Assembly: GCF_022369435.1 (NCBI RefSeq) | Contig: NZ_CP059597.1 | Location: forward strand, 682,001 to 746,000 | Source: Campylobacter sp. RM10537 | Lineage (GTDB): Bacteria; Campylobacterota; Campylobacteria; Campylobacterales; Campylobacteraceae | Direction of reading: 5' to 3' | DNA: 64,000 nucleotides | In this document: positions 1 through 7,794 of the stretch, one piece after another | Layout: the number at the start of each line of letters is the position of its first letter | Position numbering within the stretch: the stretch's first letter is position 1 | Made by a program: the position numbers and the translations under genes | Notes under the pieces: generated by a model | Told to the model about the DNA's origin: nothing | The model's input: only the letters and a program-made list of their open reading frames with translations | Databases searched by the model: none

Positions 1-1
1 T

Positions 2-214
2 ATACAAATTTTAGGCAATCTTTTTTATTCTTGGTCAAAAAATAATAAAACCTTAAATATTATTTTTTGTTTAATTATTTTATTTGCTATAAGCATTATA
101 TCAAGTCTAAATAATGAAAAAAATTGCATTTTTCAAATTATAATCTGCTTTTTTTTGGTTACACTATTTATTTTTATATTTATTAAAAATAAAAAATTAT
201 TTCATAACTTTTAA
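2..214 (+). CDS. C-terminal part of an unknown membrane protein (cut by window edge)
   Basis: An open frame enters from the left edge and stops at a TAA ending at 214, giving about 70 residues. It holds two strongly hydrophobic segments (roughly residues 22-34 and 45-61) split by a short polar loop, and ends in a basic tail (KNKKLFHNF). This looks like the last two membrane helices of an integral membrane protein. It does not resemble the MetI permease that might be expected before a MetQ gene, so I assign no function. The next gene begins 60 bases on and probably has its own promoter. Confidence 0.5.
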   Translation: MQILGNLFYSWSKNNKTLNIIFCLIILFAISIISSLNNEKNCIFQIIICFFLVTLFIFIFIKNKKLFHNF

Positions 215-274
215 GCAAAGTATGAATAAAAATTAGATATAAAAATAAATCATTTATCAAAAAAAGGGAAAATA

Positions 275-1048
275 ATGAAAATTAGAATTTTATTGATATT
301 AAGTTTGTTGGGTTTATTTTTAAATTTAAATGCTTTAGAAACTATCAGTGTTGCCGCTACTCCGGTACCTCAAGCTGAAATCTTAGAGCAAATTAAACCT
401 GATCTTGAAAAAGAAGGTTATAAGCTTGTTATTAAAGAATTTACAGACTATGTTTTACCTAATTTAGCTGTAGATAGTGGTGAGGTTGATGCGAATTTTT
501 TCCAACATACACCTTATTTGGAAGAATTTAATAAAAATAAAAATACAAATCTTGTTAAAGTAGCTAGTATTCACCTTGAACCTATGGCTGTTTATTCTAA
601 AAAATATAAAAGTTTAGATGATATAAAAGAAGGGGCGAGCATTGCTATACCTAATGATCCTACAAATGAAAGTAGAGCTTTAGATATCATTGCGCAAAAA
701 TGTTCTTTGAAATTTAAAAACAATGGTTTAAAAACTCCTCTTGATATTATAGAAAATCCAAAAAAAATAAGATTTATTGAGCTCAAAGCAGCACAATTAC
801 CAAGATCTTTATCAGATGTAGATTTCGCTGTTATTAATTCTAACTACGCTTTATCTGCTAATTTAAACCCTATTAAAGACAGTATATTTATGGAAGATAA
901 AAACAGTCCTTATGCAAATATTTTAGTTGTTAAAGCTGGACACGAAAATGATCCTAAAATAAAAGCTTTAGTGAAAGCTTTACAAAGTGATAAGGTAAAA
1001 CAATTTATTTTAAATAAATACCACGGATCTGTTTTACCTGCATTTTAA
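275..1048 (+). CDS. metQ: MetQ/NlpA-family methionine-binding periplasmic protein
   Basis: The 257-residue product is the substrate-binding component of a D/L-methionine ABC importer (NlpA/MetQ family). It has a Sec-type signal of about 20 residues, then the family signatures TISVAATPVPQAEIL and ANFFQHTPYLEEFN. Family length is normal. Unlike many MetQ proteins there is no lipobox cysteine at the end of the signal, so it is probably a soluble periplasmic protein. The start is preceded by AAAGGGA. No MetN or MetI gene follows; flgA is next after 10 bases. C. jejuni has several NlpA-type paralogues, so the exact ligand is inferred. Confidence 0.82.
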   Translation: MKIRILLILSLLGLFLNLNALETISVAATPVPQAEILEQIKPDLEKEGYKLVIKEFTDYVLPNLAVDSGEVDANFFQHTPYLEEFNKNKNTNLVKVASIHLEPMAVYSKKYKSLDDIKEGASIAIPNDPTNESRALDIIAQKCSLKFKNNGLKTPLDIIENPKKIRFIELKAAQLPRSLSDVDFAVINSNYALSANLNPIKDSIFMEDKNSPYANILVVKAGHENDPKIKALVKALQSDKVKQFILNKYHGSVLPAF

Positions 1049-1058
1049 TGAAATTATA

Positions 1059-1721
1059 ATGAAAAATCTGTTTTTTATATTTATAATTTTTATAAGTTTA
1101 AGCAAGGGAGCGAATTTAGAAGAAATCAAACTCGCTCTTGCTAAAGAAATTACTAATAATTTTCCAAAAATCATCATCACTCAAATTGATTTAAGAAGCA
1201 CTTCTTTGCCTAAAGATTTTAACCAATATCAATTTTTAAGGATAGCTAATGGACGCTTTGAACAATCTCAAGGATTTTTAAGAGCGGAATTTAATACCCC
1301 TCAAAATATGCAAAAAAATTTATTTTTCCGCTATTTTGTCCAAGGTAATTTGCAAGTTTTAAAAAGTGAAAGAGCTATTAAAAGAGGTCAAAAACTAAGC
1401 CCGCTTGATTATAGAAGTGTTTCACTTGACTTTGATAAAGTACCTCCAAATGCCTTAGATATTGAAGATACAAATAATCTTATTGCTAAAAATAATATCA
1501 ATAAAAATACTATTTTAAAAGAAAATATGTTTAAAACTCTCGCATTAATCCGCAGAAATGATCCTATAATAGGAATATTAAGAGATGGAAATATAGATGT
1601 TTCAATAGAACTAACAGCCTTACAAAGCGCTAATATAGGAGATAGAATTCGTGCAAAAAATAAAGAAGGTAAAGTAATGCAAGGTATAGTCGTAGGAAAA
1701 AATAGGATGATTATACAATGA
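1059..1721 (+). CDS. flgA: Flagellar P-ring assembly protein FlgA
   Basis: The 220-residue secreted protein matches FlgA, the periplasmic chaperone for assembly of the flagellar P-ring around the rod. Residues 1-17 form a signal peptide. The C-terminal half carries the SAF/ChapFlgA-type domain: the RAIKRGQKLSPLDYR segment near residue 107 and the ending region with IELTALQSANIGDRIRAKN and GIVVGKNRMII are typical. The gene starts 10 bases after metQ and its last four bases overlap ubiX (ATGA), so it is part of a co-transcribed run. It sits far from other flagellar structural genes, as is usual in Campylobacter. Confidence 0.85.
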   Translation: MKNLFFIFIIFISLSKGANLEEIKLALAKEITNNFPKIIITQIDLRSTSLPKDFNQYQFLRIANGRFEQSQGFLRAEFNTPQNMQKNLFFRYFVQGNLQVLKSERAIKRGQKLSPLDYRSVSLDFDKVPPNALDIEDTNNLIAKNNINKNTILKENMFKTLALIRRNDPIIGILRDGNIDVSIELTALQSANIGDRIRAKNKEGKVMQGIVVGKNRMIIQ

Positions 1722-2275
1722 AAATTTTGCTAGGAATTTCAGGATCAAGTAGCGTTTCGTTAGGATTAAGCTTATTAGAAAATTTAGAGAAAAAATGTGA
1801 GCTTTACTGCATAATTAGCCAAGGAGCAAAATTAAGTTTTTATGCTGAAACCAAAGAAGATTTAAAAAAAATATGTGATGAAAAATTTAAAAATACACAT
1901 TTTTTATTGGATTCTGATTTAAGCGCTGGTGTTGCTAGCGGTTCTTTTGGTATAGAAAAAACAATTATTGCGCCCTGCTCTATTTCTACTCTAGCTAAAA
2001 TTAATGCAGGTTTAGCAGATACACTTTTAACCCGCTGTGTTGCCGTAGCTCTTAAAGAAAGAAAAAAAATCATTTTAGGTGTAAGGGAAATGCCTTTTTC
2101 TACCATCAATCTAGAACATATGGCAAAATTAAGTCAAATGGGTGTTATTATAGCTCCTCCGATTATCGCAAGCTATTCAAAGGCTAAAAATTTAAAAGAA
2201 ATGGAAAATTTTATTATTGGAAAATGGCTTGATTTGCTCGAAATTTCTCATACTTTATATCAAAGATGGGAATAA
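1718..2275 (+). CDS. ubiX: Flavin prenyltransferase UbiX
   Basis: The 185-residue protein is a flavoprotein of the UbiX/Pad1 family, which prenylates FMN to make the cofactor of UbiD-type decarboxylases. The N-terminal nucleotide-binding segment KILLGISGSSSVSLGL is the family's GxSG motif, and APCSISTLAKINAGLADTLLTR and REMPFSTINLEHMAKLSQMG are highly typical. Length is normal. Its ATG overlaps the flgA stop, implying translational coupling. A weak AT-rich hairpin (2279-2299) followed by a T run lies just downstream. Confidence 0.88.
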   Translation: MKILLGISGSSSVSLGLSLLENLEKKCELYCIISQGAKLSFYAETKEDLKKICDEKFKNTHFLLDSDLSAGVASGSFGIEKTIIAPCSISTLAKINAGLADTLLTRCVAVALKERKKIILGVREMPFSTINLEHMAKLSQMGVIIAPPIIASYSKAKNLKEMENFIIGKWLDLLEISHTLYQRWE

Positions 2276-2348
2276 TCTAAAAATATTAAAAATATTTTTA
2301 CTGTTTTTTAAGGCTATTTTCATTATATTTTGAATTTTTGGAGTTGTA

Positions 2349-2825
2349 ATGACCTGTTTATATCCTGGAACTTTTGATCCTATTACCAATGGCCACTTAG
2401 ATGTAGTAAGACGTGCTCTTAAGATATTTGATAAAATCATTATAGCTATTGCAAAAAGTGATCATAAAAAACCTTATTATAATTTAGAAAAACGTAAAAA
2501 ATTAGTAGAGCTTGCTACTAAAGATATTTCAAATGTAAAAATCATCACTTTTGATAATTTGTTAGTAGATTTAGCTAAAGAATTTAAAATAAATACCGTC
2601 ATACGTGGGCTTAGGGCTGTGAGTGATTTTGAATATGAATTACAAATTGGATATGCAAATCATGCCCTTTGGGATGAAATAGAAACCATTTATTTAATGC
2701 CAAGCTTAAAACATGCTTTTATTTCTAGCTCTATAGTTCGTTCTATAGTTACACACGGAGGCGATGTAAGTTCTTTGGTTCCAAAAGAAATTTTACCATT
2801 TTTAAAGGATAAAACTTGTATGTAG
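2349..2825 (+). CDS. coaD: Phosphopantetheine adenylyltransferase CoaD
   Basis: The 158-residue protein catalyses the ATP-dependent adenylylation of 4'-phosphopantetheine in coenzyme A synthesis. It has the nucleotidyltransferase signatures YPGTFDPITNGH (TNGH at residues 13-16) and the C-terminal ISSSIVR motif near residue 125, with normal family length. A TTGGAG ribosome-binding site precedes the ATG. The last 10 bases overlap tmk, so the two are translationally coupled. Confidence 0.93.
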   Translation: MTCLYPGTFDPITNGHLDVVRRALKIFDKIIIAIAKSDHKKPYYNLEKRKKLVELATKDISNVKIITFDNLLVDLAKEFKINTVIRGLRAVSDFEYELQIGYANHALWDEIETIYLMPSLKHAFISSSIVRSIVTHGGDVSSLVPKEILPFLKDKTCM

Positions 2826-3397
2826 CATTTGAAGGAATTGATTGTGTTGGTAAAAGTACGCAAATTTCATTATTAAAAAAAATCTATAAAGAAGCTATTT
2901 TTACTTTAGAACCTGGTGGAACAAACTTAGGAAAATCTTTAAGAGATATTTTACTTCATCAAAATTTAAATCTTAAAAAAAGAGCTGAAATTTTACTTTT
3001 TTTAGCCGATCGTGCGCAACATTATGAAGAAATTATATATCCAAACAAAAATAAACTTATTATCAGCGATAGAAGTTTTATATCGGGTATGGCATATGCA
3101 GTTGATTTTGATGATGAATTACTTTTTTCTCTTAATTCTTTTGCGCTTGATCATTTTTTTCCACAAAAAATTATATTTTTAAAAGCAGATGCAAATTTGA
3201 TCAAGCAACGTCTTGGAGAAAAAAATCTTGATATTATAGAACAACGCGGAATAGAATATTTTTTAAATGTTCAAAATAAATTGGAAAATATTTTATTATT
3301 TTTGCAAAACAAAATTCAAATAGAAATTTTAAAACTTAATGCAAATCAAACAATAGAAGAATTACATATCAAAATAAAGGAATTTTTAAATGATTAA
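2816..3397 (+). CDS. tmk: Thymidylate kinase
   Basis: The 193-residue P-loop kinase phosphorylates dTMP to dTDP. The P-loop FEGIDCVGKST lies at residues 5-15 and the DRS motif (SDRSFISGMAYA) near residue 88. The only start that keeps the N-terminal strand before the P-loop is TTG at 2816, with AAGGAT ending 5 bases upstream; the ATG at 2820 is in another frame and is followed directly by a stop. The gene overlaps coaD by 10 bases and hisS by 8. Confidence 0.9.
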   Translation: MYVAFEGIDCVGKSTQISLLKKIYKEAIFTLEPGGTNLGKSLRDILLHQNLNLKKRAEILLFLADRAQHYEEIIYPNKNKLIISDRSFISGMAYAVDFDDELLFSLNSFALDHFFPQKIIFLKADANLIKQRLGEKNLDIIEQRGIEYFLNVQNKLENILLFLQNKIQIEILKLNANQTIEELHIKIKEFLND

Positions 3398-4616
3398 TGC
3401 CCTTAAAGGAATGAAGGATTTAACTGATCAAAGCGCTAAATATTATAAAAAAATTATTGAAGTTTGTGAAGATGTTGCACATAATTATGGCTTTGAATTT
3501 ATCAATACACCTCATTTAGAACAAAGTATTCTTTTTAAAAGAAGTGTGGGTGAAAGCTCTGATATAGTAGGCAAAGAAATGTATGAATTTGTTGATAAGG
3601 GAGGTAATGAAGTTTGCATGCGTCCTGAAGGAACTGCTGGGGCTGTTCGTGCATACATTGAGAAAAAATTTGATAAAAATGTAAGTATTAAGCGTTGGTT
3701 TTATCATGGATCTATGTTTCGATATGAAAGACCTCAAAAAGGACGTTTGAGAGAATTCCATCAATTTGGCGTAGAAAGCTTTGGTATAAGTAGTGTTTAT
3801 GAAGATGCAAGTATTATTTTAATGTTGGCTGAAATTTTTTCACGCCTTGATATTAAATTTAAACTTATTATTAATTCCTTAGGCTGCTCAAAATGTTTGC
3901 CGCCTTATAGAGAAAAACTTATTAATTATCTTGATAATCAAGAGGGATTTTGCGAAGATTGCAAAAGACGCAAGACTTTAAACCCTATACGCGTTTTAGA
4001 TTGTAAAAATCCACAATGTCAAAATTTACTTAGTCAAGCTCCACTTTTGGAACAAAATTTATGCCAATGTTGCTTAGATGATTTTACCCTCTTGCAAAAT
4101 ATTTTAAAAGAAAATGAAATCAATTTTACATTAGATTCTAAACTTGTTAGAGGCTTGGATTATTATTCTAAAACAGCTTTTGAATTTATCAGCGATGAAA
4201 TTGGCGCACAATCAGCTATAGCTGGCGGTGGAAGATATGATAGGCTCATAGAATACCTAGGAGGAAAAAGCGGTTTTGGTATAGGTTTTGCCATGGGCAT
4301 AGAAAGAATTATGGCTATATTGGAACAAAAGGATGAAAAACTACAAAGAGAAGGAATTTATCTTTGTTCCTTGGATGAAGTTTATATTTCAAAAATTTTT
4401 AAAATAGCAACTAGGCTTAGAAAAAAATATAAAGTTCTTTTAAGCTATGAGGCAAAAAAACTTGCAAAACATTTAGAAAATGCCGATAAAGCTGGGGCTA
4501 AAAATTTTCTTTGTATGGGAGAAAATGAATTTAAAAATGAAAGCTTGTTTTATAAAAATTTAGAAAATAAAGATGAAAAAACTATTAAAATTTCAGATTT
4601 GGAGCAGTTTTTATGA
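3390..4616 (+). CDS. hisS: Histidyl-tRNA synthetase
   Basis: This 408-residue class II synthetase charges tRNA-His. Motif 2 is visible as FRYERPQKGRLREFHQFGVE and the histidine-specific motif as LVRGLDYYSKTAFEF. The middle has two cysteine pairs (CSKC; CEDC and nearby C residues) in the insertion region, which may form a metal-binding knuckle as in some bacterial HisRS; that is inference. The C-terminal anticodon-binding domain is present. The gene overlaps tmk upstream and speA downstream (ATGA). Confidence 0.93.
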   Translation: MINALKGMKDLTDQSAKYYKKIIEVCEDVAHNYGFEFINTPHLEQSILFKRSVGESSDIVGKEMYEFVDKGGNEVCMRPEGTAGAVRAYIEKKFDKNVSIKRWFYHGSMFRYERPQKGRLREFHQFGVESFGISSVYEDASIILMLAEIFSRLDIKFKLIINSLGCSKCLPPYREKLINYLDNQEGFCEDCKRRKTLNPIRVLDCKNPQCQNLLSQAPLLEQNLCQCCLDDFTLLQNILKENEINFTLDSKLVRGLDYYSKTAFEFISDEIGAQSAIAGGGRYDRLIEYLGGKSGFGIGFAMGIERIMAILEQKDEKLQREGIYLCSLDEVYISKIFKIATRLRKKYKVLLSYEAKKLAKHLENADKAGAKNFLCMGENEFKNESLFYKNLENKDEKTIKISDLEQFL

Positions 4617-6457
4617 TGGATTATGGGATTCATATTTGGGGAAATGAAAATTTTATTATTAAAAATGGTAAAGTTTGTATCAATCATGAAAAAAAACCCG
4701 CTATTATTGATATCGTAAAAGATTTAAGAAATGATGGCTATAAAGGACCTTTGCTTTTAAGATTTCCACATTTAATTCAAAAACAAATTGAAAATATTTA
4801 TGGAAGTTTTAATAAGGCTCGTAAAGAATTTAATTACAAGGGCAAATTTAATGCTGTTTATCCTCTAAAAGTCAATCAATATCCTGGTTTTGTTAAAAAT
4901 CTTGTCAAACTTGGTAAAAAATACAATTATGGTCTAGAAGCTGGTAGTAAAGCCGAACTTCTCTTGGCTATGGCTTTTAACAATGAAGATGCCCCAATAA
5001 CTGTAAATGGATTTAAAGATAGAGAACTTATCAATATAGGTTTTATTGCAGCAGAAATGGGACATAATATCACCTTAACTATAGAGGGGCTTAATGAGCT
5101 TGAAGCGATTATTGATATAGCCAAAGAACGCTTTAAACCTAAACCAAATATAGGCTTAAGAGTGCGTTTGCATTCTGCTGGTGTTGGGATATGGGCAAAA
5201 AGCGGGGGTATAAATTCTAAATTTGGACTTACTTCTACCGAGCTTATAGAAGCTGTTAATTTACTTAAGAAAAATAAATTATTAGATCAATTTACTATGA
5301 TACATTTTCACTTAGGTTCTCAAATTACCGAAATTCATCCTTTAAAAAAAGCTTTAAATGAAGTTGGAAATATCTATACTGAACTTAGAAAAATGGGAGC
5401 TAAAAACTTAAAGTCAATCAATCTTGGAGGAGGTTTAGCTGTAGAGTATTCTCAATTTAAAAATGAAAATAGCAGAAACTATACGCTTAGAGAATACGCA
5501 AATGATGTAGTATTTATCCTTAAAAATATTGCAGAACAAAAAAGCGATTTAGAACCTGATATATTTATAGAAAGTGGTCGTTTTATCGCAGCAAATCACG
5601 CTGTTTTAATCGCTCCTGTTTTAGAACTTTTCTCTCAAGAGTATTCCGAAGATAAACTTTTACTTAAAGAAAAAAATCCAAAGCTTATTGATGAATTATA
5701 TGATCTTTTCAAAAGCATAAAACCTTCAAGTGCTTTAGAATATTTGCACGATAGTATCGATCATTTAGAGAGCATTTTAACACTTTTTGACTTAGGGTAT
5801 GTGGATTTGCAAGATAGATCCAATGCTGAAATTTTAACACATCTGATCATTAAAAAAGCTATTTTACTTTTAGGGGATAAGCAAAATCCTACCGATTTAC
5901 TTGCCATACAAGATGAAGTACAAGAAAGATATTTAGTTAATTTTTCGCTTTTTCAAAGTTTGCCTGATTTTTGGGGATTAGAGCAAAATTTTCCTATCAT
6001 GCCCCTTGATCATTTAGACAAAGAACCAACAAGAAGCGCAAGTATTTGGGATATTACTTGTGATAGTGATGGGGAAATTTCATATTCTAAAGATAAGCCT
6101 TTGTTTTTACATGATATTGATGTAGAAAAGGAAAATTATTTCCTAGGCTTTTTTCTTGTAGGAGCTTATCAAGAAGTGCTTGGAATGAAACACAATCTTT
6201 TTACCCATCCTACTGAAGCGATTATTAGCATTGATGAAAAAGGCTATGAAATCGAAGGGATTATCGAAGCTCAATCCATACTCGATACACTTGAAGATCT
6301 TGATTATGACATCCATGAAATTATGGATATACTCAACGAAAGAATTAGTAATTCAAAATTAGTCAGCGAAAAACAAAAAAAGCACATCTTAGGGGAACTT
6401 TACTTATTTTTAAATGATAATGGCTATTTAAAAAGTATAGATGGAAAAGAGGATTAA
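4613..6457 (+). CDS. speA: Biosynthetic arginine decarboxylase
   Basis: The 614-residue PLP enzyme of fold type III converts arginine to agmatine, the first step of a polyamine route. The PLP-binding lysine lies in NAVYPLKVNQYPGFV (about residue 86). HFHLGSQI, the glycine loop INLGGGLAVEY, ESGRFIAANHAV and the C-terminal WDITCDSDGEI are all present. Length fits SpeA (about 610-650). It is the last gene of the plus-strand run. Its TAA stop falls inside the first arm of the terminator hairpin. Confidence 0.93.
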   Translation: MMDYGIHIWGNENFIIKNGKVCINHEKKPAIIDIVKDLRNDGYKGPLLLRFPHLIQKQIENIYGSFNKARKEFNYKGKFNAVYPLKVNQYPGFVKNLVKLGKKYNYGLEAGSKAELLLAMAFNNEDAPITVNGFKDRELINIGFIAAEMGHNITLTIEGLNELEAIIDIAKERFKPKPNIGLRVRLHSAGVGIWAKSGGINSKFGLTSTELIEAVNLLKKNKLLDQFTMIHFHLGSQITEIHPLKKALNEVGNIYTELRKMGAKNLKSINLGGGLAVEYSQFKNENSRNYTLREYANDVVFILKNIAEQKSDLEPDIFIESGRFIAANHAVLIAPVLELFSQEYSEDKLLLKEKNPKLIDELYDLFKSIKPSSALEYLHDSIDHLESILTLFDLGYVDLQDRSNAEILTHLIIKKAILLLGDKQNPTDLLAIQDEVQERYLVNFSLFQSLPDFWGLEQNFPIMPLDHLDKEPTRSASIWDITCDSDGEISYSKDKPLFLHDIDVEKENYFLGFFLVGAYQEVLGMKHNLFTHPTEAIISIDEKGYEIEGIIEAQSILDTLEDLDYDIHEIMDILNERISNSKLVSEKQKKHILGELYLFLNDNGYLKSIDGKED

Positions 6458-6484
6458 CCTAAAGTTTTCAAAACTTTAGGTTAA
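6454..6484. terminator. Bidirectional Rho-independent terminator between speA and the lipoprotein gene
   Basis: A perfect inverted repeat, TTAACCTAAAGTTTT-C-AAAACTTTAGGTTAA, forms a 15-bp stem between two convergent genes. T-rich stretches flank both sides. It begins inside the last codons of speA and ends 5 bases from the stop of the minus-strand gene, so it can serve both. Confidence 0.85.
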
Positions 6485-6489
6485 TTTAT

Positions 6490-6927
6490 CTACTTATTTA
6501 GCGTCCAAGTAAATATACCTTTATCTGTCTCAATAGTAAATTCAATAACAGAATTTATATTGCAATTAATTGGAAAATTTAAAATTTCAGAAAATTTTAA
6601 TTCTTTAGGCAAATCTTTCTCAAAATTAAATTTTGGAAGCCCCATAATGTTGCTACCAATGTTACTTGGGATCCCAACCATAGAACTAAATCCGTAAAGC
6701 ATTTTTGCATTTCCTGCTAATGCTATATTGCATTTTCCTCTATTAATTTTTAAATTTTTAATAACAATGTCATCTTTAGCTTGAATTTTTAATGCAGGTT
6801 GATTAATATTATCTTGTACATTTATATTATGGAATTCAAAACTCAAAAGATCATCTCCGCTACTATTACTACTGCAAGAAGATAAAATAAAAATTAAACC
6901 TAGAAAAATAAGAAAAACTTTAAGCAT
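6490..6927 (-). CDS. Putative lipoprotein of unknown function
   Basis: I choose the ATG at 6927 because AAAGGA lies just upstream and because it places a classic lipoprotein signal at the N-terminus: MLKVFLIFLGLIFILSSC, with the lipobox cysteine at residue 18. A longer reading from a TTG at 6969 would bury this signal. The mature part of about 128 residues is unrecognised; it is rich in I/N/K and has two further cysteines (in RGKCNIAL and INCNINS) that could form a disulfide. It follows the next gene by 38 bases and probably shares its transcript. The pair occupies the place where C. jejuni has cysE. Confidence 0.65.
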   Translation of the reverse strand: MLKVFLIFLGLIFILSSCSSNSSGDDLLSFEFHNINVQDNINQPALKIQAKDDIVIKNLKINRGKCNIALAGNAKMLYGFSSMVGIPSNIGSNIMGLPKFNFEKDLPKELKFSEILNFPINCNINSVIEFTIETDKGIFTWTLNK

Positions 6928-6965
6928 TTTTGTTCCTTTATATATTTTGTTATTAAAATTAAAAT

Positions 6966-7568
6966 TCAAATCAATATTTCTTCACCTCCTTTTTTTATTT
7001 TTAAATTATTCTTTCCATAAAGCCACAAAAAATGATCTATTTGTCTATTATTAAATTTATCCAACTTATAAAAAGTTCTAAAACTTTCTAAAGCCTTAAT
7101 TAAATTTTCATATTTTTTTAATATTTCACCTGTAATTTCAAAATCACAAAAATGCTCTTTAGCGAAAAAATGAATTAAGCTTTTTTGCACAAATTTATCA
7201 TAAATAACATAATTTTCTTGATCGTGGTGAAAACAATATTTACTTGCAAAAGAATATAAAAAACATTGCTTTCCTTTTGTATCTTTAAAGTTGGCAATCT
7301 TTTCTATCACATTAATATTTTTTTCTTTTAAGTCTTTGTCAATGTTTAAAGATAAAATATGTTTAGAAACTTCATAAATTCCAAGCATTCTTAAATTAGT
7401 GCTATAAAAACTATCTAAAACACAAACTTTTAAAAGTATGGATTTTTCATTATCATTTTTAGAATTTTCTTGAAAAATTTCTTCTATTAGTTTTTCTTGT
7501 TTTCTATAATGCTTATAAATTTCCAAACTTTCAAATTCCGTTAGAGTGTTTAAAACCAAATTAATCAT
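6966..7568 (-). CDS. Hypothetical protein, 200 residues
   Basis: I do not recognise this protein. It is predicted cytoplasmic: no signal peptide, helical and charged, ending KKGGEEILI. The central block FLYSFASKYCFHHDQENYVIYDKFV and the later HFLWLYGKNN recall short conserved blocks of uncharacterised bacterial proteins often found in accessory regions, but I cannot name a family. The start ATG is supported by AAGG 9 bases upstream. A −10-like TATAAT and a C10 tract lie immediately upstream, so expression may be variable. It is probably co-transcribed with the lipoprotein gene downstream. Confidence 0.6.
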   Translation of the reverse strand: MINLVLNTLTEFESLEIYKHYRKQEKLIEEIFQENSKNDNEKSILLKVCVLDSFYSTNLRMLGIYEVSKHILSLNIDKDLKEKNINVIEKIANFKDTKGKQCFLYSFASKYCFHHDQENYVIYDKFVQKSLIHFFAKEHFCDFEITGEILKKYENLIKALESFRTFYKLDKFNNRQIDHFLWLYGKNNLKIKKGGEEILI

Positions 7569-7602
7569 TATTTTGCCTTAATTATAAAAAATTAAAATAA
7601 AA

Positions 7603-7620
7603 ATTATATACCCCCCCCCC
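7603..7620 (-). promoter_or_regulatory. Candidate promoter with homopolymeric C10 (G10) tract
   Basis: On the minus strand a G10 run (7611-7620) is followed after two bases by TATAAT (7603-7608), about 35 bases upstream of the ATG at 7568. The tract thus sits in the −10/−35 spacer of the likely promoter of the two-gene unit. Poly-G/C tracts of 8 or more in Campylobacter are known slipped-strand hotspots. The tract is not inside a reading frame: in-frame stops separate it from the gene. Confidence 0.55.
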
Positions 7621-7794
7621 TATAAAATATTTCTTAAAAATATATTCATTTATAAATTTCTGTTTTAAATAAAAATTTAAAAAAACTAAATATATTACCA
7701 TTTTTCACGCTTTTTGTTTTTTTGTTTATTTTTTTCATCTTCTTATTTTAAACCATGTATTTTTTAGATAAAATAAAAATAAAAAAGGAAAGAT

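Noticed and set aside
2279-2299. AAAAATATT/AATATTTTT hairpin as a strong terminator between ubiX and coaD
   Set aside because: The stem is all A/T and common by chance in this sequence; kept only as a weak possibility.
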